Positions 48,848 through 62,752 of a stretch of DNA of 64,000 nucleotides are shown here, in pieces. The notes under the pieces are model-generated. The model did no database searches. It saw nothing but the letters and a program-made list of their open reading frames with translations, and had not been told where the DNA came from. The first letter of the stretch is position 1. Each line of letters opens with the position of its first letter. Source of the DNA: Penaeus vannamei. Its lineage: Eukaryota > Arthropoda > Malacostraca > Decapoda > Penaeidae. The stretch spans positions 32,418,796-32,482,795 of the forward strand of contig NC_091560.1 in NCBI RefSeq assembly GCF_042767895.1, given 5' to 3'. A program made the translations under genes and the position numbers.

Positions 48848-49030
48848 CAAATTAGGTAATGGGTGAATGGTAGACTGGTGTTGCATAATTACAAATTGGT
48901 GGAATGAAAGTCGTCCATATAAGGAGGAGGTCTTCTCGGGATGTACCGAAGGATTCTAATTTAGTTATGAAAAGCTTTCTTCCTCACTTTGAAATAATTT
49001 TCAAGGTTTTGGAATATACCTTCCAACTCA

Positions 49031-50507
49031 TGGTATTAATTCTATTTTATTCAAATACACGTTATACAAAAATGCAAATTCCCAGTTGAACTATAGTAAC
49101 TCTAGGAAAGCTAAAATATGGAGTGAGAAGAGCGTCTTTCCGTAGCATTCGTGAGTGGAAAATGAAATAAAACTTTCAGTGGTAAGTAGAGAAGAACCCC
49201 GTTCACAGGCTGACATTTTCGACGATAATTGCACTGAAAGCAAATCTTGAAACTATAGTAATATGAGTTTGATAATGACCTTCCAAGTATATGTGTCTCC
49301 GTTTGGTTTTGAATTCAAGACTACTGATTAAGAGACCGTCATGCTATCCACCTCGGCAAAGAGAATTAATTGTTATAATAGTAAAACAAATTTCCATATG
49401 CAAATTTTGTTTATTTATCTTTCTCTTTTTTTCCTTTCCTGAGATAACTATCACCGGGTCATTACAGGAGGGAGTACAAAATTATTCTTCTGTTAAAATG
49501 GTAATTCTCGTGATCCGCCTGTTTTCAAAACGCTTTCCATCTAATAAAATAGTCTGGCATTCATATTCAAGTATTATTAAAAGAATAATGTATTCAACCT
49601 TAGCTGCATTAATTTGATATCAATTGAAAATACTTTCTTAGCTTAACACGCTAATTCACAAGGCTTATTTTGACAGCCTGTAAGGATATATGAATATAAA
49701 CAAATTTAATACACCATAAAAATACCATAATGACGAACATCTCTCTTTTATTGTCTTCCACTTTCTCTCCCCCACATCTCCCTCTCCTCATTTATATTGT
49801 GAATAACAACTCTAACAAATGTTATATATGTAATGGCATATATTATGATAACACTAATGATGATACTGCTGTTGCTCCGCTCTGTAAAAATACTCACTCC
49901 CATATATTCGTGCACGCCTTGCTACTAACGGAACGTAGAATTGCCTTTTACAGTTCACCAAAAGTCTTATCATAGCCTACAAAAGCTGTGTAGTGTTCTA
50001 TGAACTTTGTTGTGTGCGTGATTTGCTCTCACCTTGAACTTATGATAAAATTACATTTACTATGTTCCGTGTGCACACAGCTAAAACAGATATGCTTTAT
50101 CATAGAGGGCAACTCCTTCCGGGTGCACTGATATGCCGTCTGACATGTTCCAAATTAACATTAGGTGTTTGCAGGTAAGTGTCTTCAACCTGTGACTCGC
50201 CGATGCAAAGATAATATAATTCCGATACATTTAGGTTGCTTATCAATTGAATTGTCTTAATATGTATTCCCATTCTCACTTATAGTGCATTTATTATAAT
50301 TCCCAACTGTAGTATGGTTACTAGATGAAGGATGAATTATGAATTAAGAGCATTTTTCTGGATCACTCGTGGGTAGCAAATCATAACGTTCGACGGTAGG
50401 TCAAGTACCCTGTTCATAGTCTGATACTTATTTGTAGCGATTACGTGTATTAATGTGATTATAACAGTAATTAAATGTAGGTAGTGAAAATATGGGTTAA
50501 GAAATAA
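49031..50507 (-). repeat. repeat array, minus orientation (segment 10)
   Basis: A diverged monomer related to 14760-15910, with a decayed tRNA at 49295. No gene seen. Confidence 0.75.
49295..49364 (-). pseudogene. decayed tRNA-like copy
   Basis: CTCTTAA loop retained, T arm and B box degraded, acceptor stem partly lost. Confidence 0.5.
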
Positions 50508-50586
<79 letters not shown>

Positions 50587-50600
50587 ATATATATATATAT
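50508..50600. repeat. (TATC)n then (TA)n microsatellite
   Basis: About 19 TATC units followed by about 8 TA units, next to the inner end of the right palindrome arm. Confidence 0.97.
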
Positions 50601-50626
50601 AAGAAAAAGGAAAAAAAATTAGCATA

Positions 50627-50697
50627 GTCTCCATCAGGAATTGACCCCGAGTCTACTGATAACACGACAGTCATGCTATCAGCTACACCACAGAGAC
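50627..50697 (-). pseudogene. tRNA-like copy with altered B box and no U33
   Basis: Acceptor and D arm are retained. The anticodon-loop region is CGTGTTA and the B box is GGGTCAATTCC, so it is unlikely to work as a Pol III gene. Confidence 0.55.
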
Positions 50698-51901
50698 TTA
50701 CTCGATGTATTAGAAAAAACATATTTTTATATATGCTAATAGCAGCGCTTACCTCTTTCCTATGTTTGTCTTTTTTCTTTCTCATGCTACCGGTTTTTCA
50801 TGACAGAAGGGAGTAAGTATTCTTCTAACTTTGTGTCTCAGTCGCGATGCTGAAATAATTTTAATGATCAGCCAGATTTCAAAACGCTTTCCATCCTGTA
50901 ATCTTTCATCTTTATTTTACAAATTTAGTTTACTTTGGTAGTTATATTCAGTGCTATTACAAGGATATTGCATTTGACTTTTGCTGCACTACTTGGTTGT
51001 TAAGGATATTTTAAGGATTTTTTTAAGGATAGCATTCGTGAGTGGCAAGTGAAATGAAACATTCAGTGGTACGTGGAAAAGAACCCCGTTCATAGTCTAT
51101 TTTATAGACGATGATGTATGGTAACAATTGCATCGAAAATAAAATCTTGAAAATATAATAGAGTTTAAAGATAATTTAAAAAGTGTGTGTGTTTATGTGG
51201 AACAAGTCATATATATTCGCGAACGCCTTGCTATTTCACCGAATGCAGAATTGCCTCTTACACTTCGCCATAGGTCTTATCACAACCTCTAAAAGCTGTG
51301 TAGTGTTTATGAACCCTGTTGTGTGCGTGGTTTACTTTCACCTTGAATTCTAGATAAAATTACAGTTACCATGTCCCGGGTTCCCACAACGAAAATAACC
51401 ATGTCGTTATCGAGGGCACCTCCTTCCGGGTGTTCTGGTCATACCGTGTGCCACGTTCCAAATTAAGGTCAGGTCATTAGCACTCGATAAGTGTTTGCGG
51501 GGAAGTGGCGAGACGCTTGAAATTTCAGGAAAACGAATTTTAATATATGCAAATAACAGCGCCTACCTCTTTCCTATGTTATTTGTCTCTCTTTCTTATG
51601 CTAATTATCACTGGTTAATTAGAGGAGGGAGTACAACATTATCATAACTCTGTCTCAGTAATATTATTATAATTCTCAATACTATACTATAGTAACAATA
51701 GTAAATCGAGTAAAGCTAAAATATGGAGTGAGAAGAGCGTTCGTGAGTGGCGAGTGAAATGAAATATTCATTGACAAGTAGAGAAGAACCCCGTTCACAG
51801 TCTGACATTTCATAGACGATCCTGCATGGTAACATTTGCATTGAAAATTAGATCTTAAGAAATAATACGAGTTTGAAAAATATTTTTAAAAATGTAGGAT
51901 A

Positions 51902-51972
51902 GTCTCCGTCAGGATTTGAACCCGAGTCTACTGATTATTATGCAGTCATGCTATCCACTACACCACAGAGAC
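51902..51972 (-). tRNA. tRNA-like gene with AAU (Ile) anticodon
   Basis: Exact mirror of 46066: ATAATAA loop, B box intact, T5 downstream, TATA box weak. Confidence 0.55.
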
Positions 51973-53395
51973 TTAGGTGATAAAATGGTAAACCGAATTT
52001 GCATATGTGGATATAGGAGCGTCTACCTATTTCATGTGTTTGTTTGTCTTTCACTTTTCTTTCTTTCTTTCCAACGGTAATTATCACTGGGAGTACAAAA
52101 TTATCATTTTGATTCTGAAATATTAGATGAATTCATCATGATCCGCCTGTTTACACAACGCATTCATATTCAGTACTATTACAATATTGTAATTATCTTT
52201 TGCGGAATTATTTCCATATCAATTGCAATCCTGGCTTAGGTCAACACGCAAGTTCACTTGGCGTGTTTTAACAGTCTGTAAGAGTATTTTAATACGAACA
52301 AGTTTGATACACCATAAAAATACTTTGATAATGACGACTATAATTATCATAACGTGCCATTACTGTAATGGCAATCATTATTATAACACTAATGGTGATA
52401 CTGCTGTTGTTCCGCTTTGTAGAAATTCTCACTCGTATATATTCGCGAACGTCTTGCTATTTCACCGAATGCAGAATTGCTTCTTACACTTCGCCATGGG
52501 TCTTACCACAGCCTACAAAAGCTGTGCATTGTTTATGAACCCTGTTGTAGACCTATGCGTAGTTTGCTTTCACCTTGAACTCTAGATAAAATTACAATTA
52601 GAATTACGAGGACAATTCCTTCCAGGTGTACTGATGTGCCGTCTGGCGCGTTCCAAATTAAGATTAGGTGGTTAGCACTCCTTAGATGTTTGCGGGTAAG
52701 TGTCCTCAACCTGTGCCCGCCGATGCAGATATAATAAAAAAAAAGTTAGGTTAATTATAAGTAAAATTGTTTCTTACTCTTAGTCATACGTCTTATTGAA
52801 ACCTACAAAAAACCGTAGTGTCCTATTGAATTCAGTGGTTTTCTCAATACACTTGTTTTTGGTGTGGATATGATCTTTGGCTGAATATCCAACTATGAAC
52901 CCGGTTGCTTTCAGCTTGAACTCTAGTTACAATTACGATTACCATGTTTCGTGTGTACGTAGCGAAATTATTAAATATATTATCGAGGGCAACTTGTGTG
53001 TGTACTAATATGGAGTCTGAGTCGAAATTAGGATTAGGTGATTAGCAAACCTTTATTTCTGGTCGGTGTCTTCAACCTGTGACGCGCCGGTCCGGACATT
53101 AACGAATTTAGGTTAATTATCTCATCTTTCAATATACATTCCGATTAATATTCTCTACAAATAACCATGTTATACAAAAATGCGAATTCCCAGTTGTGCT
53201 ATAGTAACTCGAGGAAGGGCGTTTTCCGTAGCATTCGTGAGTGGCAACTGAAATAAAACTTTCAGTGGTAAATAGAGAAGAATCCCTTCCACTGTCTGAC
53301 ATTTTATTGACGATCATGTATGGTAACAATGGCACTGAAAATAAAATCTTATTTATATAATGTTTGAAAATAATTTTTAAAATTTATGAATGTTA

Positions 53396-53466
53396 GTCTC
53401 CATCAGGATTTGAACCCGAGTCTGCTGATTAAGAGGCAGCCATGCTATCCACTACACCACGGAGAC
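53396..53466 (-). tRNA. tRNA-Lys(CUU)-like gene, GCTG/CAGC stem
   Basis: Mirror of 44572, same compensated stem. Confidence 0.68.
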
Positions 53467-54552
53467 TTAATTGATGTGGAAGGGAAACGAATTTGTTTAT
53501 AGCTATATTGAAGCGCTTATTTCCAATGTTTGTTTTTCTTTTTTCTTTCCTTCTTTTCTATGATAATTATCACTAGGTCATTACAGGAAGGAGTGCAAAA
53601 TTATGATAGTTTTGTATTTCAGTAATGTTATTAGGGAATGTTCATGATCCGCCTGTTCTCAAAACGCATTCATATTCTGTATTATTACTATAATATTGCA
53701 TTTATCTTTCACGGGATTAGTTTTTTTATCAACTGTAATTCAATTCCTGGCATAGGTCAACAGGCTAGTTCACGTGGCCTGTTTTGACAGTCTGTAAGGG
53801 TATAACAATATGAACAAGTTTGATTCACCATAAGAATACTATGATAATGACGAACGTGTCTTTTATTCTTTTATCTCTCCTTCTCCTCCTTTATCATGAA
53901 AATAACAATTGTTTAACAAATGTTATAAATATAATAATTATCATAACTTGCCCTTATCATAATCACAATCATTAATGTAATACCAATGATACTGCTGTTG
54001 TTCCGCTTAAAAAAATTCAACCTGGTTGCTTTCAGCTTGAACTATAGAAAAAATTACTATTACTATGTCTCGTGTGTACACAGTGAAATTGATTATGTTG
54101 TATTATCAAGGACAACATCTGGGTGTATTGATTTGGCGTTTGAGACTTTCCAAATTAAGATTAGGTGATTAGCAAAACTGTTCTCTGTCGGTGTTTTCAA
54201 ACTGTAACCCGCCGACCCGGATGTGACTTTAACGACTTTAGGTTCAATTTAAATCAGGATTTTTGAATATACATTCCAATTTATTATTCTATGCAAATAC
54301 ACGTGATACAAACATGCAAATTCACAGTTGTGCTATAGTAACTTGAGGAAAGCTAAATTATGGAAAAAAACGTTTTTTTTTCCGTAGCATTCGTGAGTGG
54401 CAAGTGAAATCAACTTTCAGTGGTAAGTAGAGAACCCAGTTCACAGTCTGGCATTTTATAGATAATCAAGTATGGTAACAACTGCAATGAAAATACAAAT
54501 TTTAAGAATATAATATGAGTCTCAAAATAATTTTTAAAATGTTTCAGTCATT

Positions 54553-54623
54553 GTCTCCGTCAGGATTTGAACCCGAGTCAACTGATTAAGAGGCAGTCAT
54601 GCTATCCACTACACCACGAAGAC
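54553..54623 (-). tRNA. tRNA-Lys(CUU)-like gene
   Basis: Mirror of 43415. From about 54644 outward the arms begin to differ, including the TATA region (GATATAAAT here). Confidence 0.65.
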
Positions 54624-55642
54624 GTAAGTAACAAGAAAGCAAGACAAATTTATATCTATGCATATAAGATGCGCCTACCTATTTCCTGTGTTGTTTGTCT
54701 TTTTTTTTTTTTTCTTTCTTTCTTTTCTATGATAATTTTCACTGGGTCATTACCGGAGGGGGGGGGGTACATAATTGTTATAATTTCGTTTTTCACTGAT
54801 GTTATTAGGGGAATTTTCATGATCTGCCTGTTTTCACAACGCATTCATATTCAGTACTATTACAAAATTGTATTTATCTTTGAAGCGGAATTACTTCCAT
54901 ATCAATTGCAAATCCTGGCCAAGGTCAACACGCTAGTTCACGTGGCGTGTTTGGACGGTCTGGAACGGTGTGTTAATGTGAACAAATTCGATACATCATA
55001 AAATACTACGATAATGACGAACGTCTGTCTTGTATTCTCTTTTTCTCACTTTCTCTTCCCTCCCTCTCTCTTTTTTATTCTCTTTCTCTTCCCTCTCTCT
55101 CATCCTCTCCGCCCTTATCAGGAAAACAATAATTGTCTAACAAATGTTATATATATCATAAATATAACACCATTATCGTAATTACAAACACTAAGATCTA
55201 TTAATCTTTGCTAAAATTCTTACTCATATACTCTCGAACGCCTTGCTAACTGAATGCAGAATTGCCTCTTACACTTCGCCATAGGTCTTAAAGCCTACCA
55301 AAGCTGTGTAGTGTTTATGAACCCTGCTGTGTGCGCGGTTTGCTTTCACCTTGAACTCTAGATGAAATTACAGTTGCCATGTTCCGTGTGTACCCAACGA
55401 AGATAGACATTCCCTTTAATCGAGAATAACTCCTTCCGGGTGTATTGATACACCGTTTGACACGTTCCAAATAAAGAGTAGGTGATTAGCACAACTTTGC
55501 GGGTAACAACGGTACCCTGTTCACAGTCTGATACTTTTTTATAGCGATTATATATATTAATAATGGTAGTGCTTATAAAGGAAATAAATGTAGGCAGTGA
55601 AAATGTAGGTAATAAAATTATGTAAAAATTAAATCATTTATA

Positions 55643-55659
55643 GTCTACGTCAGAATTTG
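55643..55659 (-). pseudogene. tRNA fragment at orientation-switch junction
   Basis: GTCTACGTCAGAATTTG, followed directly by plus-orientation array sequence. Confidence 0.5.
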
Positions 55660-56098
55660 TTATTTTCGTGATAAAGAAGGAGAGAGAAAGAGAATAAAGG
55701 ACATGTTCGTCCTTATCTTAGTATTTTTATGGTGTATCAAATTTGTTCATATCAACATATCCTTACAGACTGTCTGAACAAGCCACGTGAGCGAGCGTGT
55801 CGACCGAGGCCAGCATTTACAATTGATATCACAGTAATGCCGCATAAAATAAATACAATATTCTTGTAATGTTACTGCATATGAAAGCGTTTTGAAAACA
55901 GGCGGATCATGAAAATTCCTTCAATAACATTACTGAAACACAAAATTATAATAATCTTATACTCCCTCCTGTAAGTATCGTGATAATTATCATAGGAAAG
56001 AAATAAATTAGAAGAGAAAGACAGACAAATAACATAAGAAATAGGAAGGCGCTCTCATAAGCATATATATAAATTCGTTTTACCTTCATATCTTGTAA

Positions 56099-56137
56099 GT
56101 CTCCGTGGTGTAGTGGATAGCATGACTGCCTCTTAAT
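56099..56137 (+). pseudogene. 5' half of tRNA-Lys-like gene at deletion junction
   Basis: Mirror of 41915: acceptor to anticodon loop, then a jump to GCTTTCCTCGAG. Confidence 0.65.
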
Positions 56138-56849
56138 GCTTTCCTCGAGTGAGTAAAGTGCAAATGGGAAGTTGCATTTTTGTATAACGTGTATTTGTAT
56201 AGAAAAATAAATTGGAATGTATATGGAAAGATACTGATTTATAATGAACATAAATCTATTTAAATCTCACACGTCAGATCAGTACACCTAAAAGTTGTCC
56301 TCGATAATATAGCTTAGTTAATTTCGCTGTTTATACACAAAACATGGTCATTGTAATTTTATCTGGAATTCAAGCTTAAAGAAACCGGGTTCATAGTTGG
56401 ATATTCAGCCATGGATCATATCAAAATTATTAACCAGTGTATTGTGAAAACTACTGAATTCAATACATTTTTTTGTAGGTTACGACAAGACCTATGACTA
56501 AGTTTATGAGGCAATTCTACTTTTAGCGAGCTAGTAAAGCGTACACGAATACATATTAGTGAGAATTTTTTCAGAGACAACAGGAGTAACATTCTTATTG
56601 TTATCATGATTGTTATCATAAGGGCAATAGCAGAATTACGGTATTATGATGATAATATGAACAATATTTTTTGACAATTACAATTATTTTTATAATGGTG
56701 AGGGAGACTGAAAAGAAAGAGATTTAAAGACATTCGTCCTTTTTCATGGTTGATTTAAAACAATTTGCGATTTAATTTCTATTGAGAATGAAAGAACGAG
56801 GTAGATGAAATGTCTTTTATATTTCAAAGGATACATTTTTCTTAAATAG

Positions 56850-56911
56850 TTATGTAGTGAATAGCATGTCTGCCTCTGAAACAGCAGACCGTTTCAAATC
56901 TTTATGTGGAC
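56850..56911 (+). pseudogene. decayed tRNA-like copy (CUG loop)
   Basis: Mirror of 41138. Confidence 0.5.
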
Positions 56912-57612
56912 TATTAACCTACCTTTTTTCACACCAATATATTTACTGCAATAGTAGTAGAAAAGTACCAGACTGTGAACAGGGTGCTGTCGACCGCTAT
57001 ATATTTTTTGTACCTACAAACGCTCTCCTCAATTCGTTTTTTAGCTTTCATCTATTAACTGCAGTACATTTGGGAAATATCACTTCTCTATTTTATGCGA
57101 ATTTCTCTAAAATAAACGATGGCAACTTGCATTAAGACATGACAATTTATAATTAAACTAACTTGGAATTTCATTATGTCTACATCGGCGCGTACAGGTT
57201 GAGGACACTTACTCGCAAACATCTAAGGAGTGCTAATCACCTAATCTTAATTAGGAACGTGTCACGTGGTATATCATTTCACCCGGAAGGACTTTATTTT
57301 GTGTACACACGCAACGTGGTAACTGGAATTTTACCAATAATTCAAGGTGAAAGCAAACCACGCACACAATAGGGTTCATAAACACTGTATAGGTTTCGTA
57401 GGCTATGATAAGACCTGTGGCGAAGTGCAAGAGAAATTCTGCATTCAGTGAAATAGCAGGGCGTTCGCGAATATATATGAGTGAGAATTTTTACAAAGCC
57501 TAACAACAGCAGTATCATAAGTGTTATTATAATGATTGGCATTAAGATAATGGCAAGTTATAATAATAATTGTTGTATATATAACATTTGTTAGACAATT
57601 ATCTTCATCATA

Positions 57613-57692
57613 AAGGAGGAGAGAGAGGGAAGAGAAAGAGAATAAAAGAGAGAGAGGGAGGGAAGAGAAATTGAGAAAAGGGGAAAAGAAAG
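57613..57692 (+). repeat. polypurine tract of repeat monomer
   Basis: G/A tract about 375 bp before the tRNA at 58068. Confidence 0.8.
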
Positions 57693-58067
57693 AACAGACG
57701 TTTGTCATTACCGAAGTATTTTTATGGTATATCAAATTTGTTCACATTAACAAACCCTTGCAGACTCAAAACACGCCACGTGAACTAGCGTCTTGACCAA
57801 GGCCAGGATTTACAACTGATACCAAAGTAATCCGCAAAAGAATAAGACAACATTCTTGTAAAAGGACTGAATATGAATACGTTTTGAAAACGGGCGGATC
57901 ATGAAAATCCCCATAACAACTTTACTGAAAAACAAAATTATAATCTTATACTCTTGTAATGACCCAGTAATAATTTTCATATGAAAGAAAGAAAAGGACA
58001 AACAACATAGGAAACAGGTAGGCGTTCCTATATAGATATTTTAAAAGTTGTTTAACTACATTCTTAA

Positions 58068-58138
58068 GTCTCCGTGGTGTAGTGGATAGCATGACTGCCT
58101 CTTAATCAGTAGACTCGGGTTCAAATCCTGACGGAGAC
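58068..58138 (+). tRNA. tRNA-Lys(CUU)-like gene
   Basis: Identical to the 245 copy and mirror of 39912. T5 downstream; TATA region weakened to ATATTTTAAAAG. Confidence 0.7.
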
Positions 58139-58465
58139 TAACACATAAACACTTTTTAAATTATTTTCGAACTCATATTTTTAAAATATTTTCAGTGCAG
58201 TTGTTATTGTGACATAATCGTCTATAAAATGGACAGTGGAAGAGGTTCTTCTCTACTTGCCACTGAATGCTTAATTTCACTTGCCATTCACGAATGCTAC
58301 GGAAAAACGTTCTCACTCCATATTTTAGCTTACATTGAGTTACTAAGCATTTTTGTATAAGGTGTATTTTTTATAGGATGGCCGGATCGGCGCGTCACAG
58401 GTTGAACACGTGACCGGAAAAAAAGGTTTGCTAATCACCTAACTTTACTTGGGAAAGTTTCAACT

Positions 58466-59603
58466 TTCATGATCTTACTTTTCCGTCTCCCTCTTCAGTA
58501 ATCATAATTGTCAAAGAATATTGTTCATATTATCATTATAGTTATTCATATCCAATATGAACCCGATTGCTTCAGTTTGAACTCTAGATAACATTAAATA
58601 TGCTATATAATCGAGGTCAATTTCTGGGTGTACTGATATGGTGTTTGTAACTTTCCAGATTAATATTAGGTGATTAGCAAATCCTTTTTCCGGTCGGTGT
58701 GTTCCACTTGTGACGCGCCGATCCGGATTTGATTTAAGTCGAAGGAAAATTATAATTACCAAGCTCCGTGTGTACACAGGGAAAATGAGTATGTTTTATA
58801 TCCTTCTGGATGTACTGATATACGAGACTCCAAATTAAGATTAGGTGATTAGCACTCCTGAAATGTTTACGGGGAAGTGTCCTCAACTTGTGGCAGACGT
58901 AATATAACTCCAACAAAGCTAATTGATATGTCTTAATATACATTTCCATCGATCTTATTATAGAAATTTACATCTAATACAATAATGTCAATTTCCAACA
59001 TTAGTGTAGATCAAAGATCAAATAGGAATTGAGAAAAGCATTTTTCTCTATCATTCGTGGGCAGCAACAGTAAACTATAACGCTAGAAGGTAAGCTAGAA
59101 GGTAAGCTCAAAGTCCCTGTTAATAGTGTGGCACTATTTTGGAACAATTACGAACATTAATAACAACAGTGATTATGAAAGCAATAAAATGTATGCAGAG
59201 AAAATATTGATTTGAAAATTTTAAAGAGAACATCCATAGTTTCCGTCAGGATTTGTACCCGAGTCTACTGATTAGGAGACAGTCATGCTATCCATTACAA
59301 CACGAAAACTTCTAAACATCACAGTGGTTAATAGTGTACATAAAATAAAATATCATTACAATACTTCGCATGTACACAACGAAATTAACTTGTATTACCG
59401 AGGACAACTTCTTGGTGTACTAATATGGAGATTGAAACTTTCCTAAGGAAAGTTAGGTGATTAGCAAATCTTTTTTTCCGGGCATGTGTTCAATCTGTGA
59501 CGCGCCGATTCGGCCATTCTATAAAAATACACCTTATACAAAAATGCTTAGTAACTCAAGGTAAGCTGAAAAATGGAGTGAGAACGTTTTTCCGTCGCAT
59601 TCG
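58466..59603 (-). repeat. repeat array, minus orientation (segment 13)
   Basis: Related to 28836-29961 and 38618-39757 at family-level divergence. It contains a short tandem duplication (AGAAGGTAAGCT twice near 59085-59108). Confidence 0.8.
59239..59309 (-). pseudogene. tRNA-like copy, CCU anticodon
   Basis: CTCCTAA loop. The B box has one substitution (GGTACAAATCC). No TATA-like box. Confidence 0.5.
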
Positions 59604-61326
59604 GAACAGTTCGCTCAGTAAGTGGTCAGATCGTTTCAGATCCTGTTGCGGTGCAGGGACGTTGGGCTGAGTATTTTGAGCAGCTGTACCAGGTTGACCC
59701 ACCAACAGTTAACTTGGATGCGGGTAGTGTCGAGATCCCGCTGCCAGATCCACCTATCAGTGAGGACCCTCCCTCCCTAACTGAAGTTAGGGGAGCGATT
59801 TCCAAGCTGAAGAGTGGTAAAGCAGCTGGTATCTGCGGCATACCAGCTGAACTGTTGAAGGCTGGTGGTGAACCTATGGCATGGGGGTTACATGTTGTCC
59901 TGGCTGCCATCTGGCAGTCCGGTTCCGTTCCTCCTGACCTGTTGAGGGGTGTGGTCATCCCTCTCTGGAAGGGGAAGGGGGACCGTTGGGACTGCAGCAA
60001 TCACCCAGGCATCACACTGCTCAGTGTACCAGGCAAGGCTCTCGCCCACATCCTTCTGAGACGTATCAGAGACCATCTACTGAGGCACCAGAGACTGGAG
60101 CAATCCGGATTCACTCCTGGTAAGTCCACAATAGACCGTATCCTCGCGCTTCGAGTCATTGTAGAGCGCCGTCGTGAGTTCGGGCGTGGGCTGCTTGCAG
60201 CCTACATCGAACTCAAGAAGGCGTTCGATACGGTGCATCGGGAGTCACTTTGGGAGATCCTGAGGCTGAGAGGAATACCAACAAGGATTATTGGACTAAT
60301 AGCAAGCCTGTATACTGGTACTGAAAGTGCTGTAAAGTGTGGTGGGGGCCTGTCAAGCTTCTTTCCTGTTAGTTCAGGAGTAAGGCAAGGCTGTGTCCTT
60401 GCACCAACTCTTTTCAACACTTGCATGGACTGGATACTGGGCAGAGCTACTGTTCAAAGTCATTGTGGGGCAACGCTGGGCAATATCAAGGTTACAGACC
60501 TTGACTTTGCTGATGACGTTGCCATTCTATCTGAGTCTTTGGAAACCCTAGTGGCGGCTCTCGATGCATTTAGCAATGAAGCAAAGCCCCTGGGTCTAGA
60601 GGTCTCCTGGACCAAGACCAAGGTCCAGGAATTTGGGGACTTGATAGGAGAACCTGTTCAGTCGGTACTTGCTTGCGGCGAGGACATTGAAGTCACAGAG
60701 AGCTTTACATACCTTGGTAGTGTAGTTCATAACTCTGGGCTGTCAGACCATGAAGTCAGCAGACGGATTGGCCTGGCAGCAGGGGTCATGAACTCTTTCA
60801 ACACGAGTATTTGGAGATGTCGGTACCTGTGCAGAAGGACCAAGCTTCGGGTTTTCAAGGCCCTGATAATGCCAGTTTTGCTATACGGTAGCGAAACCTG
60901 GACATTGTCCTGTGCCTTGGAGGCTCGTCTTGAAGCCTTTTGCAATAGGTCCTTGCGCCAGATCATGGGGTACTGTTGGCGGGACCATGTGTCCAACCAA
61001 CGGTTGCACCGTGAGACTGGCACAAGCCCTGTTATCTGCACAATCCGTGATCGCCAACTCAGGCTATACGGCCACCTGGCTTGCTTTCCTCAGGATGATC
61101 CTGCCCATCAGGTCGTCTCTATTCGAGACAACCCTGGGTGGAGGAGGCCTGTGGGACGACCGAGGAAGTCATGGCTTGGGCAGATCGACCAAACCTGCCG
61201 TGAAGAACTAGAGAGGGGCCGAGTCCCTGCCTGGCATCTAGCCATGAGGGATCCTCGTAGGTGGAAGCGAAGGGTGGATGCGGCTATGCGCCCCCGTCGG
61301 CGTCAGCCCCCATGATGATGATGATG
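59604..61326 (+). mobile_element. RTE retrotransposon, 5'-truncated, copy 3
   Basis: Same truncation point, same target site (ATTCG at 59599-59603 and 61327-61331) and apparently the same sequence as copy 2. It is therefore a duplicate of copy 2, not an independent insertion. Confidence 0.92.
59606..61315 (+). pseudogene. RTE reverse transcriptase remnant, motif A Asp to Glu
   Basis: Same protein as at 29964-31673: endonuclease absent, FADD present (60506-60517). GAA at 60209-60211 replaces the catalytic Asp codon of motif A. Confidence 0.88.
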
Positions 61327-61483
61327 ATTCGTGAATGGCAAGTGAAATGAAACATTCAGTGGTAAGTAGAGAAGAACCTCTTCCACTGTCCATTTTATAG
61401 ACGATTATGTCACAATAACAACTGCACTCAAAATATTTTAAAAATATGAGTTCGAAAATAATTTAAAAAGTGTATGTGTGTTA

Positions 61484-61554
61484 GTCTCCGTCGGGATTTG
61501 AACCCGAGTCTACTGATTAAGAGGCAGTCATGCTATCCACTACACCATGGAGAC
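61484..61554 (-). tRNA. tRNA-Lys(CUU)-like gene
   Basis: Duplicate of 31842. Confidence 0.68.
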
Positions 61555-62223
61555 TTAGATGAATGTAGTTAAACAACTTTTTATATATCTATATAGGAAC
61601 GCCTACCTATTTCCTATGTTGTTTGTCCTTTTCTTTCTTTCATATGAAAATTATCACTGGGTCATTACAAGAGTATAAGATTATAATTTTGTTTTTCAGT
61701 AAAGTTATTATGGGGATTTTCATGATCCGCCCGTTTTCAAAACACATTCATATTCAGTCCTTTTACAAGAATGTTGTCTTATTCTTTTGCGGATTACTTT
61801 GGTATCAGTTGTAAATCCTGGCCTTGGTCAACACGCTAGTTCACGCTAGCTATATTATCGAGGACAACTTTTGGGTGTGTACTGATTTGACGTGTAAGAT
61901 TTAAATAAATTTATGTTCATTATAAATCAATATCTTTCCATATACATTACAATTTATTTTTCTATACAAATACACGTTATACAAAAATGCAACTTCCCTT
62001 TTGCACTATACTAACTCGAGGAAAGCAAATGTATGGAGTGAGAAAGGCGTTTTTCCGAAGCATTCGTGAGTGGCAAGTGAAATGTAATATTCATTGGCAA
62101 GTAGAGAAGAACCCCGTTCACAGTCTGACATTTTGTAGGCGATCGTGTATGGTAACAATTTCGCTGAAAATAAAATCTTAAAAATATTACGTTTGAAAAT
62201 AGTTTTAAAAGTGTTGTGAGTTA

Positions 62224-62294
62224 GTCTCCGTCAGGATTTGAACCCGAGTCTACTGATTAAGAGGCAGTCATGCTATCCACTACACCACGGAGAC
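62224..62294 (-). tRNA. tRNA-Lys(CUU)-like gene
   Basis: Duplicate of 32582, identical to the 245 copy, with TATA-like box and T run. Confidence 0.73.
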
Positions 62295-62752
62295 GTACAA
62301 GATGAGAAGGTAAAACGAATTTATATATATGCTTATGAGAGCTCCTTCCTATTTCTTATGTTATTTGTCTGTCTTTCTCTTCTAATTTATTTCTTTACTA
62401 TGATTATTATCACTGGCTACTTACAGGAGGGAGTATAAGATTATTATAATTTTGTGTTTCAGTAATGTTATTGAGGGAATTTTCATGATCCGCCTGTTTT
62501 CAAAACGCATTCATATGCAGCACTATTACAAGAATATTGTATTTATTTTATGCGGCATTACTGTGATATCAATTGCAAATCCTGGCCGAGGTCGACACGC
62601 TCGCTCACGTGGCTTGTTCAGACAGTCTGTAAGGATATGTTGATATGAACAAATTTGATACACCATAAAAATACGAAGGTAAGGACGAACATGTCTGTTA
62701 TTCTCTTTCTTTCTCCTTCTTCATCATGAAAATAACAAATTATGACGTAGAA

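Larger units (their letters stand above)
50601..55659 (-). repeat. repeat array, minus orientation (segment 11)
   Basis: Inverted counterpart of segment 9, with tRNAs at 50627, 51902, 53396 and 54553. Confidence 0.83.
50632..58465 (-). repeat. long inverted repeat, right arm
   Basis: Reverse complement of 39585-47406, on a different contig (after gap 3). The outer end is the head-to-head junction at 58465. Confidence 0.85.
55660..58465 (+). repeat. repeat array, plus orientation (segment 12)
   Basis: Inverted counterpart of segment 8. It carries the half tRNA at 56099, a decayed copy at 56850 and an intact one at 58068. Confidence 0.83.
61327..62752 (-). repeat. repeat array, minus orientation (segment 14)
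   Basis: Copy of segment 6, including its deletion junction (61847) and its terminal tRNA fragment at 62736-62752. Confidence 0.82.

Noticed and set aside
59604..61326. Independent RTE insertion at the same site as copy 2
   Set aside because: Identical truncation point, target site, point changes and 1.9 kb of downstream sequence show it is a copy of the same insertion.
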